Below the pieces are notes generated by a model that had not been told where the DNA came from, did not search any database, and saw only the letters and a list, made by a program, of their open reading frames with translations. Below, piece after piece: positions 45,143 through 56,724 of a stretch of DNA of 64,000 nt (positions within the stretch are counted from its first letter, which is position 1; each line of letters starts with the position of its first letter). Position numbers and translations under genes: made by a program. Where the stretch lies: assembly GCA_030765055.1 (NCBI GenBank), contig CM060947.1, positions 49,408,047-49,472,046 of the forward strand, written 5' to 3'. This DNA comes from Mantis religiosa (Eukaryota; Arthropoda; Insecta; Mantodea; Mantidae).

Positions 45143-47395
45143 GATTGATGAAAAGAGGAGTCCCAGGCCAGAAAATGCAGCAACTTCAAGCTGTACTCAG
45201 TGAGTTGGTGAGATTATTTGTGAAAACTGCCAGATAACAATAGATGCATCCTCCCTCTTGCCGTTTATTGGTAAAGGCACTGCCTTTTTATTTCTATGCA
45301 TGCTCTTTAAGTGCTGTAACTCTCAGCATTCCATTCTATATTGGCCATAAAAGACTGTTTAGCTTTACTCAAAGACCTCTCAGCCTTGAAATTCCTTTAT
45401 ATGCTGTAAATTTATGGGACCACATGCTTATACTTCCCTTCCAAAGGAAGCCATGTAACAATTTTTGTGCCAAAAAAATCTATTGTACTCTGGGTTTGAA
45501 ACCATGAGCTCAGGCACTAGAGGCTAACATGGCTATTATATATTAAGTAAGTAATCTTTATTTCCATTTCAATTACAAATTATTATACATTTACATACTA
45601 ATTACTACACTGAGTTGCTGGTTACCCTTGGGCCCAATAGACTCAAACTCTGAGGTTGTCGAGCTAATGGGTCTCTATTGGCAACTTGTCTAAAGTACTT
45701 CATCATCATTTTCATCACATTTAATTATCTTCCTCAACCATTCTATTTATATATTAATAAAAAATATATTAATAAGTTTTTAATATTAAAAATAATATTG
45801 TTTTTATATAATTAAATAATTAATGATCTAATTATAATTATATCTTATTTAATTAAAAGACGTAAATGTATTCTAACCACATGAATAAGCTAGCAGCTTT
45901 TATTAGATCAACACTTCTTCTTGATTGGCTGCTTGATGAGATTCGAGTACTCTAACCACTCAGCAACGGCACGACCTTTGGACGTCACTGTTACTAAATT
46001 CCTCCAAATATCATTTAATCCAAATATGCTGCTTATTTTCTACATATTATTAACCTCAGCCAGTTTCTAGAAAGGATAAATGAAATTGGTAAAAGATAAA
46101 ATATTACACTCCTGCATAGAGTTGTCATAACAGCTTTAGTGGGAAACAAAGGTTTATACAAGAAGCATTTCACAGAATCTGTACATATTTAGTTCACCAA
46201 TTCAAGTTCTGTAGCTAATTCTACCATTCAGTTTTATATCTCTACACAGAAAGATAATCAACAATTTTCAAGTACACATAGGTAGAGTCTAATGAAGAAG
46301 CATGGCAAACAAATCTTATGAATCATTCCTTTCACTATGCAGCCCAAGCACTACAACTATAAGAACACCACCATCATTATAACATTAGTTCATAACAATT
46401 TCACTGTCACGTCATTTTGAAATATACAGAAACATATAAATTTATTTCAGAGACTATTGACATTTCCAGGAAGAAGTATTAGAACCTATAAGCTAAAATC
46501 TAGATTGAAATTTCAGTTGCAGAAACAAAGTTACAAAGATCTTGCAATCCAATTAGCTAGCAACTTTAACCATAAGGTTCCAAAATAATCACTCTCCCAT
46601 TTAAAAGGTAAGTCATATTTATATTGACTTGGAGGGGATTGGTCTTGATTGTCTGTTTAAAGATCACATGGGAGGGAAAGAAGGAAGTGAACTATGCAAC
46701 AGTGCTTGCAAAGGTGCACTTAACTTTGATTCAAATACATATTTCTATTATAGAATTGTGGCTTATGATTCTTTGTTGAAATCTAGAGCTAATGCACATT
46801 TAAAACATAACTTAACCTTAAAGGTAGATTTTGGCATTAAGGTTATGACACTTCCCCTTATCAGTCATGGTAAAAGAAACAAGACATTTTTAAAACAAAA
46901 CAATGTGTCTTGCACAAAACTCTTATATTTGCAGTCATAAAATATCAGGGAAATTCTCATTCCTTTTTTACATAATGTGCACAGTGAATGCTAGATACAT
47001 TCATCTGGCTTATAAGATGCCCACTTTGCTGTTCATAAACTTTAATATGAAACGAGCTTCTTACTTATGGAGGAGAAAGATTATGATAATGGTTAGCATT
47101 TGTGTCCTTTGCATGGTCCCCTTTAATTTCTTTAACCATATCCGGAGCTGTTACATAAACTATAAGTTTCTTAAATATTGGTTACATTATCTTTTGCTAT
47201 GAAATAGCTTCAGATTTATGCACTAGTTGTAACACTTTCAGAAGGTTTCATTATATAAACTGAAGTATATAAACAATTATAATTTAGCTATAAACATAAG
47301 GAGAGATTTGAAAGCAATGAGTTCTAACCTTTTGCTTCAAATAATGAGAGATGTTACTATCTATATGTACAATTTTAACATTACATTTTTAATAA
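45143..47395. other. Intergenic stretch, largely unassigned
   Basis: It holds a decayed family B SINE head on the minus strand (ctctaaccactcagcaacgg at about 45950) and very AT-rich DNA at 45740-45860. Frames at 45244-45507, 46629-46940 and 46903-47202 carry no recognised family and are not called. The first may be the end of a LINE RT, but the match is weak. Confidence 0.45.
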
Positions 47396-47399
47396 GTTT

Positions 47400-47590
47400 A
47401 CCATTATTAAATTATAGATGAGTCACATTTATTACACATCAGCTTCACTCACGTACCTATATTGAGGACATTTTGCGAACTATTGTTCGCATCATCGGCT
47501 CTAATGCGACTAAAGCTTGATCCAGTGGTGTGGGTAGTCCTGGAGTTGCTGCTGCCATCTGTTGATCTTACCTGTTGATCTGTTTACTGG
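47400..47590 (-). mobile_element. Penelope-like 3' tail, minus orientation
   Basis: Matches 50820-51000 in the same orientation: acctatattgaggaca, tgatccagtggtgtgggtag, gctgccatctgttgatctt. It is the end of a minus-strand copy placed head-to-head against the plus-strand copy that follows. Confidence 0.75.
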
Positions 47591-50260
47591 GCCACAAAAA
47601 AAGTTCCAAAATATATTCAAGAAATACAATATAACATTGGCACCAAAAAACAATTACAGTATTTAGACGGGCAAAAATCAGCAATTAGAAGCGAATGTGG
47701 AAAAATCTTAGAAAAAATAGAAAGGGAAAGTGGTAAACCCAAACCATACGTGAAAATACTTAAATCTCTGTATAAAAAGGATGTTGTTTATACGAAAGCA
47801 GACAAAGGAAATAAGACGGTCATCATGGACAAACAGGACTACATCTCTAGAATGACAGATTTATTAGCAAGTGATGAATTCCAGGAAATAAAGTCTGACC
47901 CTTTAAACATGTGTGTAAAACAGTTAAATGAAACAATGAAGGATAAAACAATCATACCAAAAGACATTAAACAAAGTTTAAAACCAGACAACCCTACAGT
48001 AGCTAACATACGAGGGCTGTTTTTTTTTCAACCTCCGATCGCTCCATGCCGACGCTACGCGGGCAGCAGAAAGCGGGTATGCGCTGTCGGCGACTGCGCA
48101 GCTCTCGCACTACACACTCCGCCATTGTTGACATTCAGTCGTCAGTCGGCATTGTGCTACAGCCACGTAAACATTGCCGCCATTATTGATGCTCCCGCCA
48201 AGTGCGAATTGCGAAGTGTAATTCGTTTTCTACAGGCTGAAGGCCATGGTGCTGCAGAAATCCATCGGAGGATGAGTCGTGTGTATGGCGAAAACTTCAT
48301 GAGTGATGGTGTTGTTCGTGAATGGTGTCGAAAGTTTAAAGATGGTCGTAATGATGTGCATGATGAAGGGGGTCAAGGACGCAAATCTGTCGTTTCAGAT
48401 GACCTTGTTCAACGAGTTGACAGAATGGTTAGCACCCAGTGACTTTCACCTTTTTCCTCAACTGAAGACGTGGCTTGGTGGGAAGCGATTTCAAACCAAT
48501 GAGGACCTTCAAACGAATGTCAAGGACTACTTGAATTCACTGGCGGCAACTTTCTTTGAAGAGGGAATTGAAAAGCTTGACAACAGATATGACAAATGTC
48601 TCAATCTCTTCGGTGATTATGTCGAAAAGTAACCATAAGTGTACTATTCTTTTGGTAATAAAATTATTGTTTTATATGAACTTGTGTTTTATTTATAGCC
48701 TATCGGAGGTTGAAAAAAAAAACGGCCCTCGTATATGGATTACCCAAAATTCATAAAACAGGAAATAAGATGCGCCCAATCATTAACAACATAAACACCC
48801 TGCTACAAGCTATCCAAATGGTTAAACAAAAAATTTAAGGAGCTACCAAAATTCAAAAGCCACAGTATTAAAAATTCGTTGGAATTCATCAAAAAAACTA
48901 AAAATCTACAATTTTCTCCCACCGACCGAATGGTATCCTTTGATGCAATCTCCTTGTTCCCAAGTGTTCCGAGAGACAAACTCATAGAGTACATGCAAAC
49001 ATGGCTTCAGTCCCTACAAATAGACCAAAACGTCATAGAGGAATACTTTCAATTAACCAATATTTCCATTGAACATTCCTTTTTTACATTCAATAAAAAA
49101 ATTTTCAAACAAAAATCAGGACTATCTATGGGCAACCCATTGTCCCCATTTTTGGCAGACCTCTTCATGAGCTTTTTGGAAATGCACATCACAAAGGCAT
49201 TCCCACTAATTTTTAAGCATTGGTACAGATATGTGGATGACATTTGGGCAATAATAAATGAGAAACAAGTGGATGATGCATTAAAACTACTTAATTTACA
49301 AAATCCTGCAATAAAATTCTCCATAGAAAAAGAGACAAAGAATGAAATCCCTTTCTTAGATTTGAAACTTACCAGAAAACATAATAAACTTGAATTCGGC
49401 ATACACAGAAAGGAAACACACAGAAAATTTCATAAAATCAGTAGGATATAACCCAAGACAACACAAGCATGCTGTTATCAACAGTTTAACTTACAGGCTG
49501 GTTAATGTACCTTTAAACAAGATAGAATATAACAAAGAGTACAATAATATCATTCACATTGCAGAATACAATGGATACAGTGCTGAATTGGTCAACAAGA
49601 AAGTAGATAAATTCAAAAGACAACTAAGATGCAAACAAGTAACTACTCTCTCCCCAATTAGCAATGAAACCTCATACAGAAAATTTACGTATCATCCCAG
49701 AGCTACACACCTTTTCCAAAAAGTCTTCAAAGAACACAATATTACTTTGGCCCCACAGAACAAATTTAGTGTACAACACCTTTTGAAATCTCATAATACA
49801 AAGGAGATACCCAGGCAAAAAATCAGGAGTGTACCGGATAAATTGCAAGGACTGTGACAAATTCTACATTGGAAAAACCAAAAGGAACGTGAACATTAGG
49901 CTTAAAGAGCACTTTAGGAACATCAGGAATAAAGAAATAGATAAATCGGCGGTAGCGTACCATTTTTGGAAGGAAAATCATGACAGAGAACGAGAAATTC
50001 ACTTACTAAAAAGTGTCCAAGGTCCAGCTGCATTAATTACGTGGGAAAAAATCTTTATAAAGAAATATGAAAGTAAATTGTTTAATTTCGATACTACCTT
50101 TGAAGAAAATCCAAATTTCAAGTTCATCAAGATACCGACAGAGACGCACCTATCACCTCCGAGGAGTTCACTGAACTGGCATCCATTAGTTGACAACAGC
50201 TGATGATGTTAGGAAGATCCTAACGAAACGTGTTCTAGGTAAATACTAGCAATAAATGGA
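47591..50260 (+). mobile_element. Penelope-like retroelement with RT and GIY-YIG endonuclease, broken
   Basis: This is the most complete Penelope copy. In order: TKADKGNKTVIMDKQDYISR (N-terminal RT region), PDNPTVANI interrupted by a mariner, YGLPKIHKTGNKMRPIINN, DRMVSFDAISLFPSVP (motif A Asp), SGLSMGNPLSPFLADLFM (motif B), HWYRYVDDIWAII (catalytic YVDD at 49230-49241) and EIPFLDLKL. After these come the linker and an endonuclease GVYRINCKDCDKFYIGKTKR from about 49820. It is split into frames 47750-48010, 48734-48796, 48797-49447, 49390-49857 and 49829-50203 by three frameshifts plus the insertion, so it is inactive. The 5' end is odd: 47600-47650 encodes FQNIFKKYNITLAPKN, which belongs just before the endonuclease in other copies, so the junction near 47655 is chimeric. 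Confidence 0.92.
48011..48731 (+). mobile_element. mariner transposon with internal deletion, nested in Penelope RT
   Basis: Terminal inverted repeats of about 30 bp (cgagggctgtttttttttca and its complement, ending cggccctcg) are flanked by a duplicated TA (48009-48010 and 48732-48733). It encodes an intact mariner transposase N-terminus: AKCELRSVIRFLQAEGHGAA, EIHRRMSRVYGENFMSDGVV and REWCRKFKDGRNDVHDEGGQ (both helix-turn-helix segments). It then jumps within about 48420-48445 to the C-terminus LAPSDFHLFPQLKTWLGGKR. The first two catalytic aspartates are deleted. At 721 bp against about 1.3 kb for full-length mariners it is a deletion derivative that could only move with help from a full-length relative. 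Confidence 0.95.
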
Positions 50261-50329
50261 GCATTGAGTATTAGTTCGACTCAAAATTGTATTAATATTC
50301 TCCCATGTTATGGTTCATCACACCTTTTA

Positions 50330-50812
50330 ATAATTTTGGATTTGAGTCAAGGTTATGATTTTCATTCCAGAAGTGAAATGTGCTAACTTATCTTCCTGTT
50401 TCAATTTGAAGTTTCTAAAATTTCTTTGACTCTGGCTTTTAGATTTCTTTTAGTTTGCCCTAAGTAGAATTTTTCACAATCCTGACAACTTATTTAGTAT
50501 ATTTTGGTCTACTGATTGCTTTTGAATTTAACAATTTTAATACCAAGAATCTATTTATAGGTGCCTAGATGATACTTTGTTCTTTAAAGATCTTTTTGAA
50601 TTTATTAAATGTTTTTGGGTGGTATGTGAATCCACTGAATATCATGTTGCTTTCTTTAGTGAACGTGCTTGTTTCCTTATGGTTTTCTGTAGCTTAGGTT
50701 TTCTAATGTTCTTAAATACCAGACTTATGTTGTATCCATTATATTCTACTTTTTAAAGTATGGCTGTTTGTTCCTTGTATTCTTCTTTATCCATGGGTAT
50801 GTTGACTAATCT
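50330..50812 (-). mobile_element. Penelope-like 3' fragment, minus orientation, degenerate
   Basis: The minus strand gives remnants of the linker and endonuclease: CQDCEKFYLGQTKRNLKARV around 50440-50510. No open frame. It faces the plus-strand copy ending at 50260, so the two are tail-to-tail. Confidence 0.7.
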
Positions 50813-51460
50813 GTGTGTAAGATTATTAAATTATAGACGAGTCGTATTTATTACACATCAGGTTCACTTACGTACCTATATTGAGGACATGTTTCGCGAA
50901 CCATCGTTCGCATCATTAAAACTTGATCCAGTGGTGTGGGTAGTTCTGGAGTTGTTGCTGCCATCTGTTGATCTTGTGACGAATTTAAATGTGGGATTCT
51001 CTTCTGGCGGGATTTCGAAGTTCATTAAGTAGTTTTTATGTTTTTCTATATATATTTTCTCTCATATGACGAGTTCACTATGTTTTTGTATGTATTTTAG
51101 TAATTTGGTGCTATCTTCAATTGCATGATTTTCAGACCAGAAATGAGCTGCTATTGCGGACTTATCAATATTTTTGTATCTTAGGTGTCTAAAATGTTCT
51201 TTCTTTCTAGTGCCTATGTTTCTTTTCGTCCTCCCTATGTAAATTTTTTCACAGTCTTTACACTTAATCTTGTAAATGCCTTACTTTTCTTCTGGTTTTA
51301 ACATGTCCTCAATATAGGTACGTAAGTGAAGCTGATGTGTAATAAATAATAAAATAAATAAAAATATTAAATAAATAATAAATATGTGTAATAAATATGA
51401 GTCATCTATAATTTACTAATTATTTCACTTCACTGTGGTATTCCAGTACAGTTAAATTTC
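50813..51460 (-). mobile_element. Penelope-like 3' fragment with inverted terminal repeats
   Basis: The minus strand encodes KIKCKDCEKIYIGRTKRNIG, KEHFRHLRYKNIDKSAIAAH and NFEIPPEENPTFKFVTRSTD, an eroded GIY-YIG domain. The left end (attacacatcaggttcacttacgtacc, 50853-50878) is repeated inverted at 51310-51350. The outer segment 51385-51455 (gtcatctataatttact, ttatttcacttcactgtgg) matches the extra piece in 10020-10085. Confidence 0.75.
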
Positions 51461-52800
51461 TATATATGTGTGTAATATTTTTTATTTATTGCATATTTAG
51501 GTATAATCGGGTTATGTAGTAGTCCTGGTGACTTTGCAGGGAAGCATAGGACGTTGATAAAAGTGTCTTTGAATTCTGTTGCTTGCCAATGCTTTAATTT
51601 GATATATATTTTTTTCTTTTTTTTTCATGCGATTAGTTTTAATGTATCATCTAAATGTATATTTCTTCAGGAAATAATTTCTTGATAACAGGAAGTTCCT
51701 GCATAAATACATTAAACATATTTTGAAAACACTGAACAGGAAAAGCAACAGAAGTTGTTAAGTCATAGTAAGTACTTATTTTCACTAATGTGTTTAAATC
51801 TTAATTTTAAAATTAAACATTTTAATACATTACTATATACTTGTACGGAAAAATGATAAAATAGGCAGCAACATCAGAAATATGCAGTTACAGTAAACTC
51901 TCAATTATTCAGGGTAATGGGAGGGTGGGAGGTGCATTAAAGAAAAAGCATGAATAATCGGGAAAGTAATAATTTAATGTTTTTTAAGATACAATATATA
52001 TAAATAGGAAATTACTTTTTAAGAAAGCTTATCTTCAAGCATGTGTTTTTTGTTCAAAAATTTATTCACATTCTATTGTGTTAAATTAAATCACATTAAC
52101 ATAGGTACAGTAGGCCTATTTATTTCTTAAAATACATAGTTCATGATGCTAGTCGGCTTCTGTGAGGAGCAATCAATTCAATTTTTTTTTGCACTGCATT
52201 TGGAATTTTTCTTGCAGCAATGTCATTATACTGAAACTCCTCTGGTCTATATAATTAAATACATTGCAATATGATACATTGACTGACAAACAGCAGAATA
52301 TTGAACTCATTTTCAATTTTCACAAACAGGCAGGCTGATAAAAATGGAAATGGTAATGTGTCGTTTCACGATGGGTCATTTATTGTATATTCTGCATCTC
52401 CCTCTCTCTGCAACTCTAAGAAATCTTAGTTCTAAAGTGGAGGAAAAATAAAACTTCTTTTTTTCTGTGCAAAGAGGCCTGAATATTCTGTAAACCAAGT
52501 AACCCACAAAGGAATAATCAGGAGTTTACTGTATATGCACTAAACCAAGCAAATAAGAACGTGAAACACCCTAATTCCACATCGCTAGCAGAAACAAAAT
52601 TAAGTATGCTTATGTATGGAGGCCAGGGCCTTTGAAACTAGTCTCTCATAAATATATGAAAAAGTAAGTGACGAGTGTCAATAAACCAACCACAAATAAT
52701 TTTTATATGCTTGACAAATTACTTACTCTGCTATCAGTAGGCAGTTAATCCATATCAGTTCACAATGAGCTGCTTACAAATATTTGTTGAATAGAATCAA
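51460..52800. other. Unassigned AT-rich stretch
   Basis: No gene or recognised element seen. Confidence 0.5.
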
Positions 52801-52806
52801 TATTAA

Positions 52807-52915
52807 ATGGCAAAAGAAAGTTTTAGTCAAGCTATGAAACAGAAAATAAAAGAAATGAAAGCAAATAGCAAGGCAGCAGATCACAGCACTGGACATGAGA
52901 AAGGTAAACAGAAAA
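52807..52915 (+). other. Possible orphan exon
   Basis: A frame beginning MAKESFSQAMKQKIKEMK, then KANSKAADHSTGHEKG, stays open up to a Penelope foldback at 52917. The codons look protein-like (Lys/Ala/Glu-rich helix), and gaaaggtaaac offers a donor. There is no recognised family and no acceptor of quality upstream. Confidence 0.25.
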
Positions 52916-52916
52916 G

Positions 52917-53160
52917 ATTTAAAATAAAAGTGGATCAAGAAGATATTGACACATTACTTCACTCACAGTTTTTCACAGGACATGTTTCAAGAGTTGTTGC
53001 TTACATCTTCAGCTGAGTCTCGACTAGCGCAAATTGTAGTGGTTTCCTCTTTCTCCATATTATCGATAGATTGAAGCAATGTGTCAATATCTTCTCGATT
53101 CACTTTTATTTTAACTTGTGCTTCACTGTCTCTACGCCTCTTTCAATTTTTATACTTTGA
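52917..53160. mobile_element. Short Penelope-tail foldback
   Basis: Outer ends ttaaaataaaagtggatcaa and its complement enclose a Penelope 3' tail of the 41-kb palindrome subfamily (acaggacatgtttcaagag, cttcagctgagtctcgacta, gtagtggtttcctctttctc). Within it, gacacattacttcactc on the left mirrors gaagcaatgtgtc on the right. The following gtgcttcactgtctctacgc also follows the 42.3-kb copy. Confidence 0.8.
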
Positions 53161-53304
53161 GAAAAAATTTATTACGATATGCAACACTGCCTTTAATCTT
53201 TAATTATGATCAGTACGTTGACAGGTACAAGTTCAAACTCCAGCTGCAGTGACTAATTTATTATAATTTATTTATCATTTACTCTATCTTACTAGAATTT
53301 TGTT

Positions 53305-53545
53305 AAGTTTTTTTTCCCTCCCTTAAATTTAACATCCTGATGTGTTGTATCAGATGATGAATGAATGGGTGAAATTATACTTAAATGAACCTGAGGTACC
53401 TAAGCTTAGAATTACTCAACATTCATGTTTTCAAGATAAGGTTAAACCCCAGAGAAAATCTTGTCTAGGTAACACCCTAAATGGGATTTTAATTCAGAAT
53501 CTGTTGAATTTTAGGCATGCTACCCCCACAATAGAGGTTGACTCA
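53305..53545 (-). mobile_element. Family C SINE, old copy
   Basis: Minus-strand motifs gatgatgaatgaatgggtga, cttagaattactcaacattc and ggtaacaccctaaatggga. Heavily mutated. Confidence 0.65.
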
Positions 53546-53559
53546 TTTTATTTGAAAAT

Positions 53560-55105
53560 TAGTTACCGCAAATGCTGCTAGTAATTTTCAAATTCTGTAC
53601 ATAAATTACTTATGAATTACATAATCAACAGCCTGATGCTTACTTGATGTTTACAGTTTTAGACCTTGCATTCATTCATTTCACTCTCACCATTTTTACT
53701 TGAACAAGAACACATGTATCTGCCTGTACTGGTGGTACAAATAAATTTGTTTTCTTAATCTCAAATTTTGAATTGTTAATATAGTTTGGCTCTACTTGGA
53801 ATACAAACTAAAACAGACAAGTCATTGCCATGGTGGTTCCTAACTGTACAATAAAAGTGGCACTCTCTCTCCAATTGAAATTACTGTAACAATAAAACTA
53901 ACAAAACTTTTATTCTTAGTAAACTTCATTTTTAAAAAAATTTCAATTTGTTATCATTGGACAACTATTTCTCAATCTTTAGTCTGAAATAACTATTATA
54001 TATTTATTAATGTTAATTATATTACTGGAAAACTACCACCACTGCAATTACTGAATTACTTTTGAATGCACTTCATAATACATATGTACTACCTTTTTAG
54101 ACATCTGACTCACATATTTTAGGTTGAAAATATTGACAAAGAACAAAGAGAATCACAAGCACAATTTGTGATTTGAAGTAAAGTAAGAAAACTTGGATCA
54201 CCTTTATCACTATTTCATAACTTAACCTTAACAGCTACAATAGTACCGTTACTATCCACTCCAGAAGATATGAAAGCATACCAAAGCACCAGAACTGCAG
54301 TATAGAAAGTTCTATAAGCACCAATGTGATCTGATAAAGTTGTCTTACAAACATCAACATAACAATCAAATCTATATGAATTTGTCTGCAAGAATTAGCT
54401 CTGTGCATATAAACTCGGACTAGTCTAATCCTTGTTAATTTACAGGTGCTTCAGATGCAAGAAAAATAATCCTTTGAAAGTGTTTTCCAGATAGGATTTG
54501 CATAGCAGCAGTTAAACTACATGAGAATTACTATGCACAGTTTTTTTAATCATATTACTATTATTGATGATTTATTTCTTCTGCTTCAATTAATAAAACG
54601 TATGAGCCGACAGCCAACATAATAATACCTGTCAACATATAAATTCATACAGTACTGTTAGAAGTATGTTAGTGGTTTTGTAAGCTCTCCATAAGCAGCA
54701 AATATAATCTATATAGGCTTTACACATCACATTAGAGGATGCAAACATGTTATATAAACATGCTTCTCAAAATTTTTATTTCCCTGTTAATAGCGGCTTT
54801 TAAAACAAACTTACACTATGCCTGTCGAATAACAACCACCTTGCACCACAACAGAAAGATTCAAGTAAATGAAGTTCACCGCAAGTGTTTATGAGTATTA
54901 CTTAACACAAGACAGTTAAACTGCAGTTCCAATGACTTTTAGTGGCCATTGGAGCCATTTCCTTCAAGACCAGTTTACAGAGGAATGCTATTTCACTCAC
55001 TATAGACCTCAGATTTTAGGTTTTAGGCTGAAGAAATAATCAGAACCCAATTATATGTGTTCTCGTTTCATGTAAGACTACAACTTCTGTGAAAGTTTCA
55101 TTGTA
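53560..55105. other. Unassigned AT-rich stretch
   Basis: No gene seen. A possible tiny exon (VENIDKEQRESQAQFVI then stop) follows cacatattttag at about 54122, but nothing supports it further. Confidence 0.45.
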
Positions 55106-55109
55106 CTTA

Positions 55110-55953
55110 CGAGGCGTGTCCGTAAAATAAGGTCTCCAAGGTGCGGGAGCCATGAGGAACGCTATTACTTGAGATTCGGCAACAGTGGCGTGTAGTTTGG
55201 TTTCACCCCTTCAAATCCCCACCACAACGAACCCATTGCAACCATTAGTCTTGGCTGGGCAGTTGTTTGCGATGGAGCTTCCTATCACTTCAACTGCCGA
55301 GTGCAAGTTGCATGCAGTGATCCGTTTTTTGAGTGCCAAGAGCACTACCCCCACTGAAATTCGTCAGCTATGCTAAGTCTATGAGCCACAGTGTATGGAC
55401 GTCAAAAACATGCGAAAGTGAGTCAGAGAGGTCAAAGACAAACCATGATGAACAGCGTTCTGTTCAGCCTTCAGTTTCAACCGAAACAATTGCAAAAGTG
55501 TAGCAAGAAATGCTTAAAGATCGGTGTGTGGCAGTTCGCAAGCTGTGTGAACTTATCCCTGAAGTCAGTAAGACTACGATTGACAAGATTTTTACCGAAC
55601 ATTTGCATTATCGCAAGGGGTGAGCGAGGTGGGTCCTCCAAATGCTCCTCACCCATCCACCCCACAGTCCAGACTTAGCACCTAGTGATTATCATCTGTT
55701 TCCTTTGTTGAAGTCACACCTGGGTGGAACACATTTCCAGACCGATGATGATTTGAAAAACGAGGTTGAGCGCTGCCTGCGCAACTTGGCGGGAGAATGC
55801 TATTACAAGGGTATATAAAAAGTACCATAGTGCATGCAAAAGTGCATCGATCGCAATGGTGACTACGTTGAAAAATAGCTGTAAGTTCATTGACAATGAA
55901 CATTTTTTCTATGTTAAATAAAATTGGAGACCTTATTTTACATACATGCCTCA
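55110..55953 (+). mobile_element. Second mariner transposon, decayed and internally deleted
   Basis: Inverted ends cgaggcgtgtccgtaaaata and its diverged complement (ttattttacatacatgcctca) lie inside TA dinucleotides (55108-55109, 55954-55955). The remnant encodes ITSTAECKLHAVIRFLSAKS (N-terminal helix-turn-helix) and, near the end, NEVERCLRNLAGE and a GDYVEK-like tail. The catalytic core is mostly missing. It is a different lineage from the mariner at 48011 and clearly older. Confidence 0.85.
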
Positions 55954-55959
55954 TAAAAG

Positions 55960-56700
55960 TGCCTATTTTACTCATGTTAATCTATTTCAGGATTTTAAAC
56001 CTATAAATGCCTAATCATAACAAATAGAAGTTATAAAATTGCCATATACTATTAATTTTTTAAACACTGTACATCACTAAAAAGGAATACTGGACATAAA
56101 CTTCGAGAACAAGCCAATGGTTTTTTTCATGGTAAATATATTTTAAAACTGCCTCCCCAAAAGCTGAGAGTTTGGCCAACAACTTTCTGAATGGAAGGAA
56201 ATGCAGTGTTCTTGCATATAATGGGTGAATTTAAAACAGTATTTGGAATAAGATGAGATGAACCTGAGCATCATGCCTGAAAAGAAATTTGTTCTATTAA
56301 CAAGTTTGTAAATTTGTAGAAACCATCCAATAAGAGGTTCATAACTTTTAGCAAGGCCAGTTGGTACATAGCTTTCCCTGTTTAAGGCAAATCATAATAA
56401 AAACAGCACTTTGGAATACAAAAGATTTTAACCCCCTCAAAAGAACTCTTCCTACTAGTGGACCTTCTAGTACAGTACTATAGGTATGCATGGGCATTTG
56501 TAAACTGCTATGAAATGTCAAAATACTGAAATTAAAATCTTTCAAAAGTGTACCAGTACTCACAAGTGATAGGAAAATCATTTTTTTTTTTGTGAATTCT
56601 GCAATAAATAGATAATCCAATTTTCACAATTAGCCAACTTATAGCAACATTTAACAAATTATGTTTCAGTTCTATTTGGCAAAAAAAATTTTGTTTACTG
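55960..56700. other. Unassigned AT-rich stretch
   Basis: No recognisable coding or repeat feature. Confidence 0.45.
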
Positions 56701-56724
56701 TAACTCTAAGAAATGTCCTCTGTG

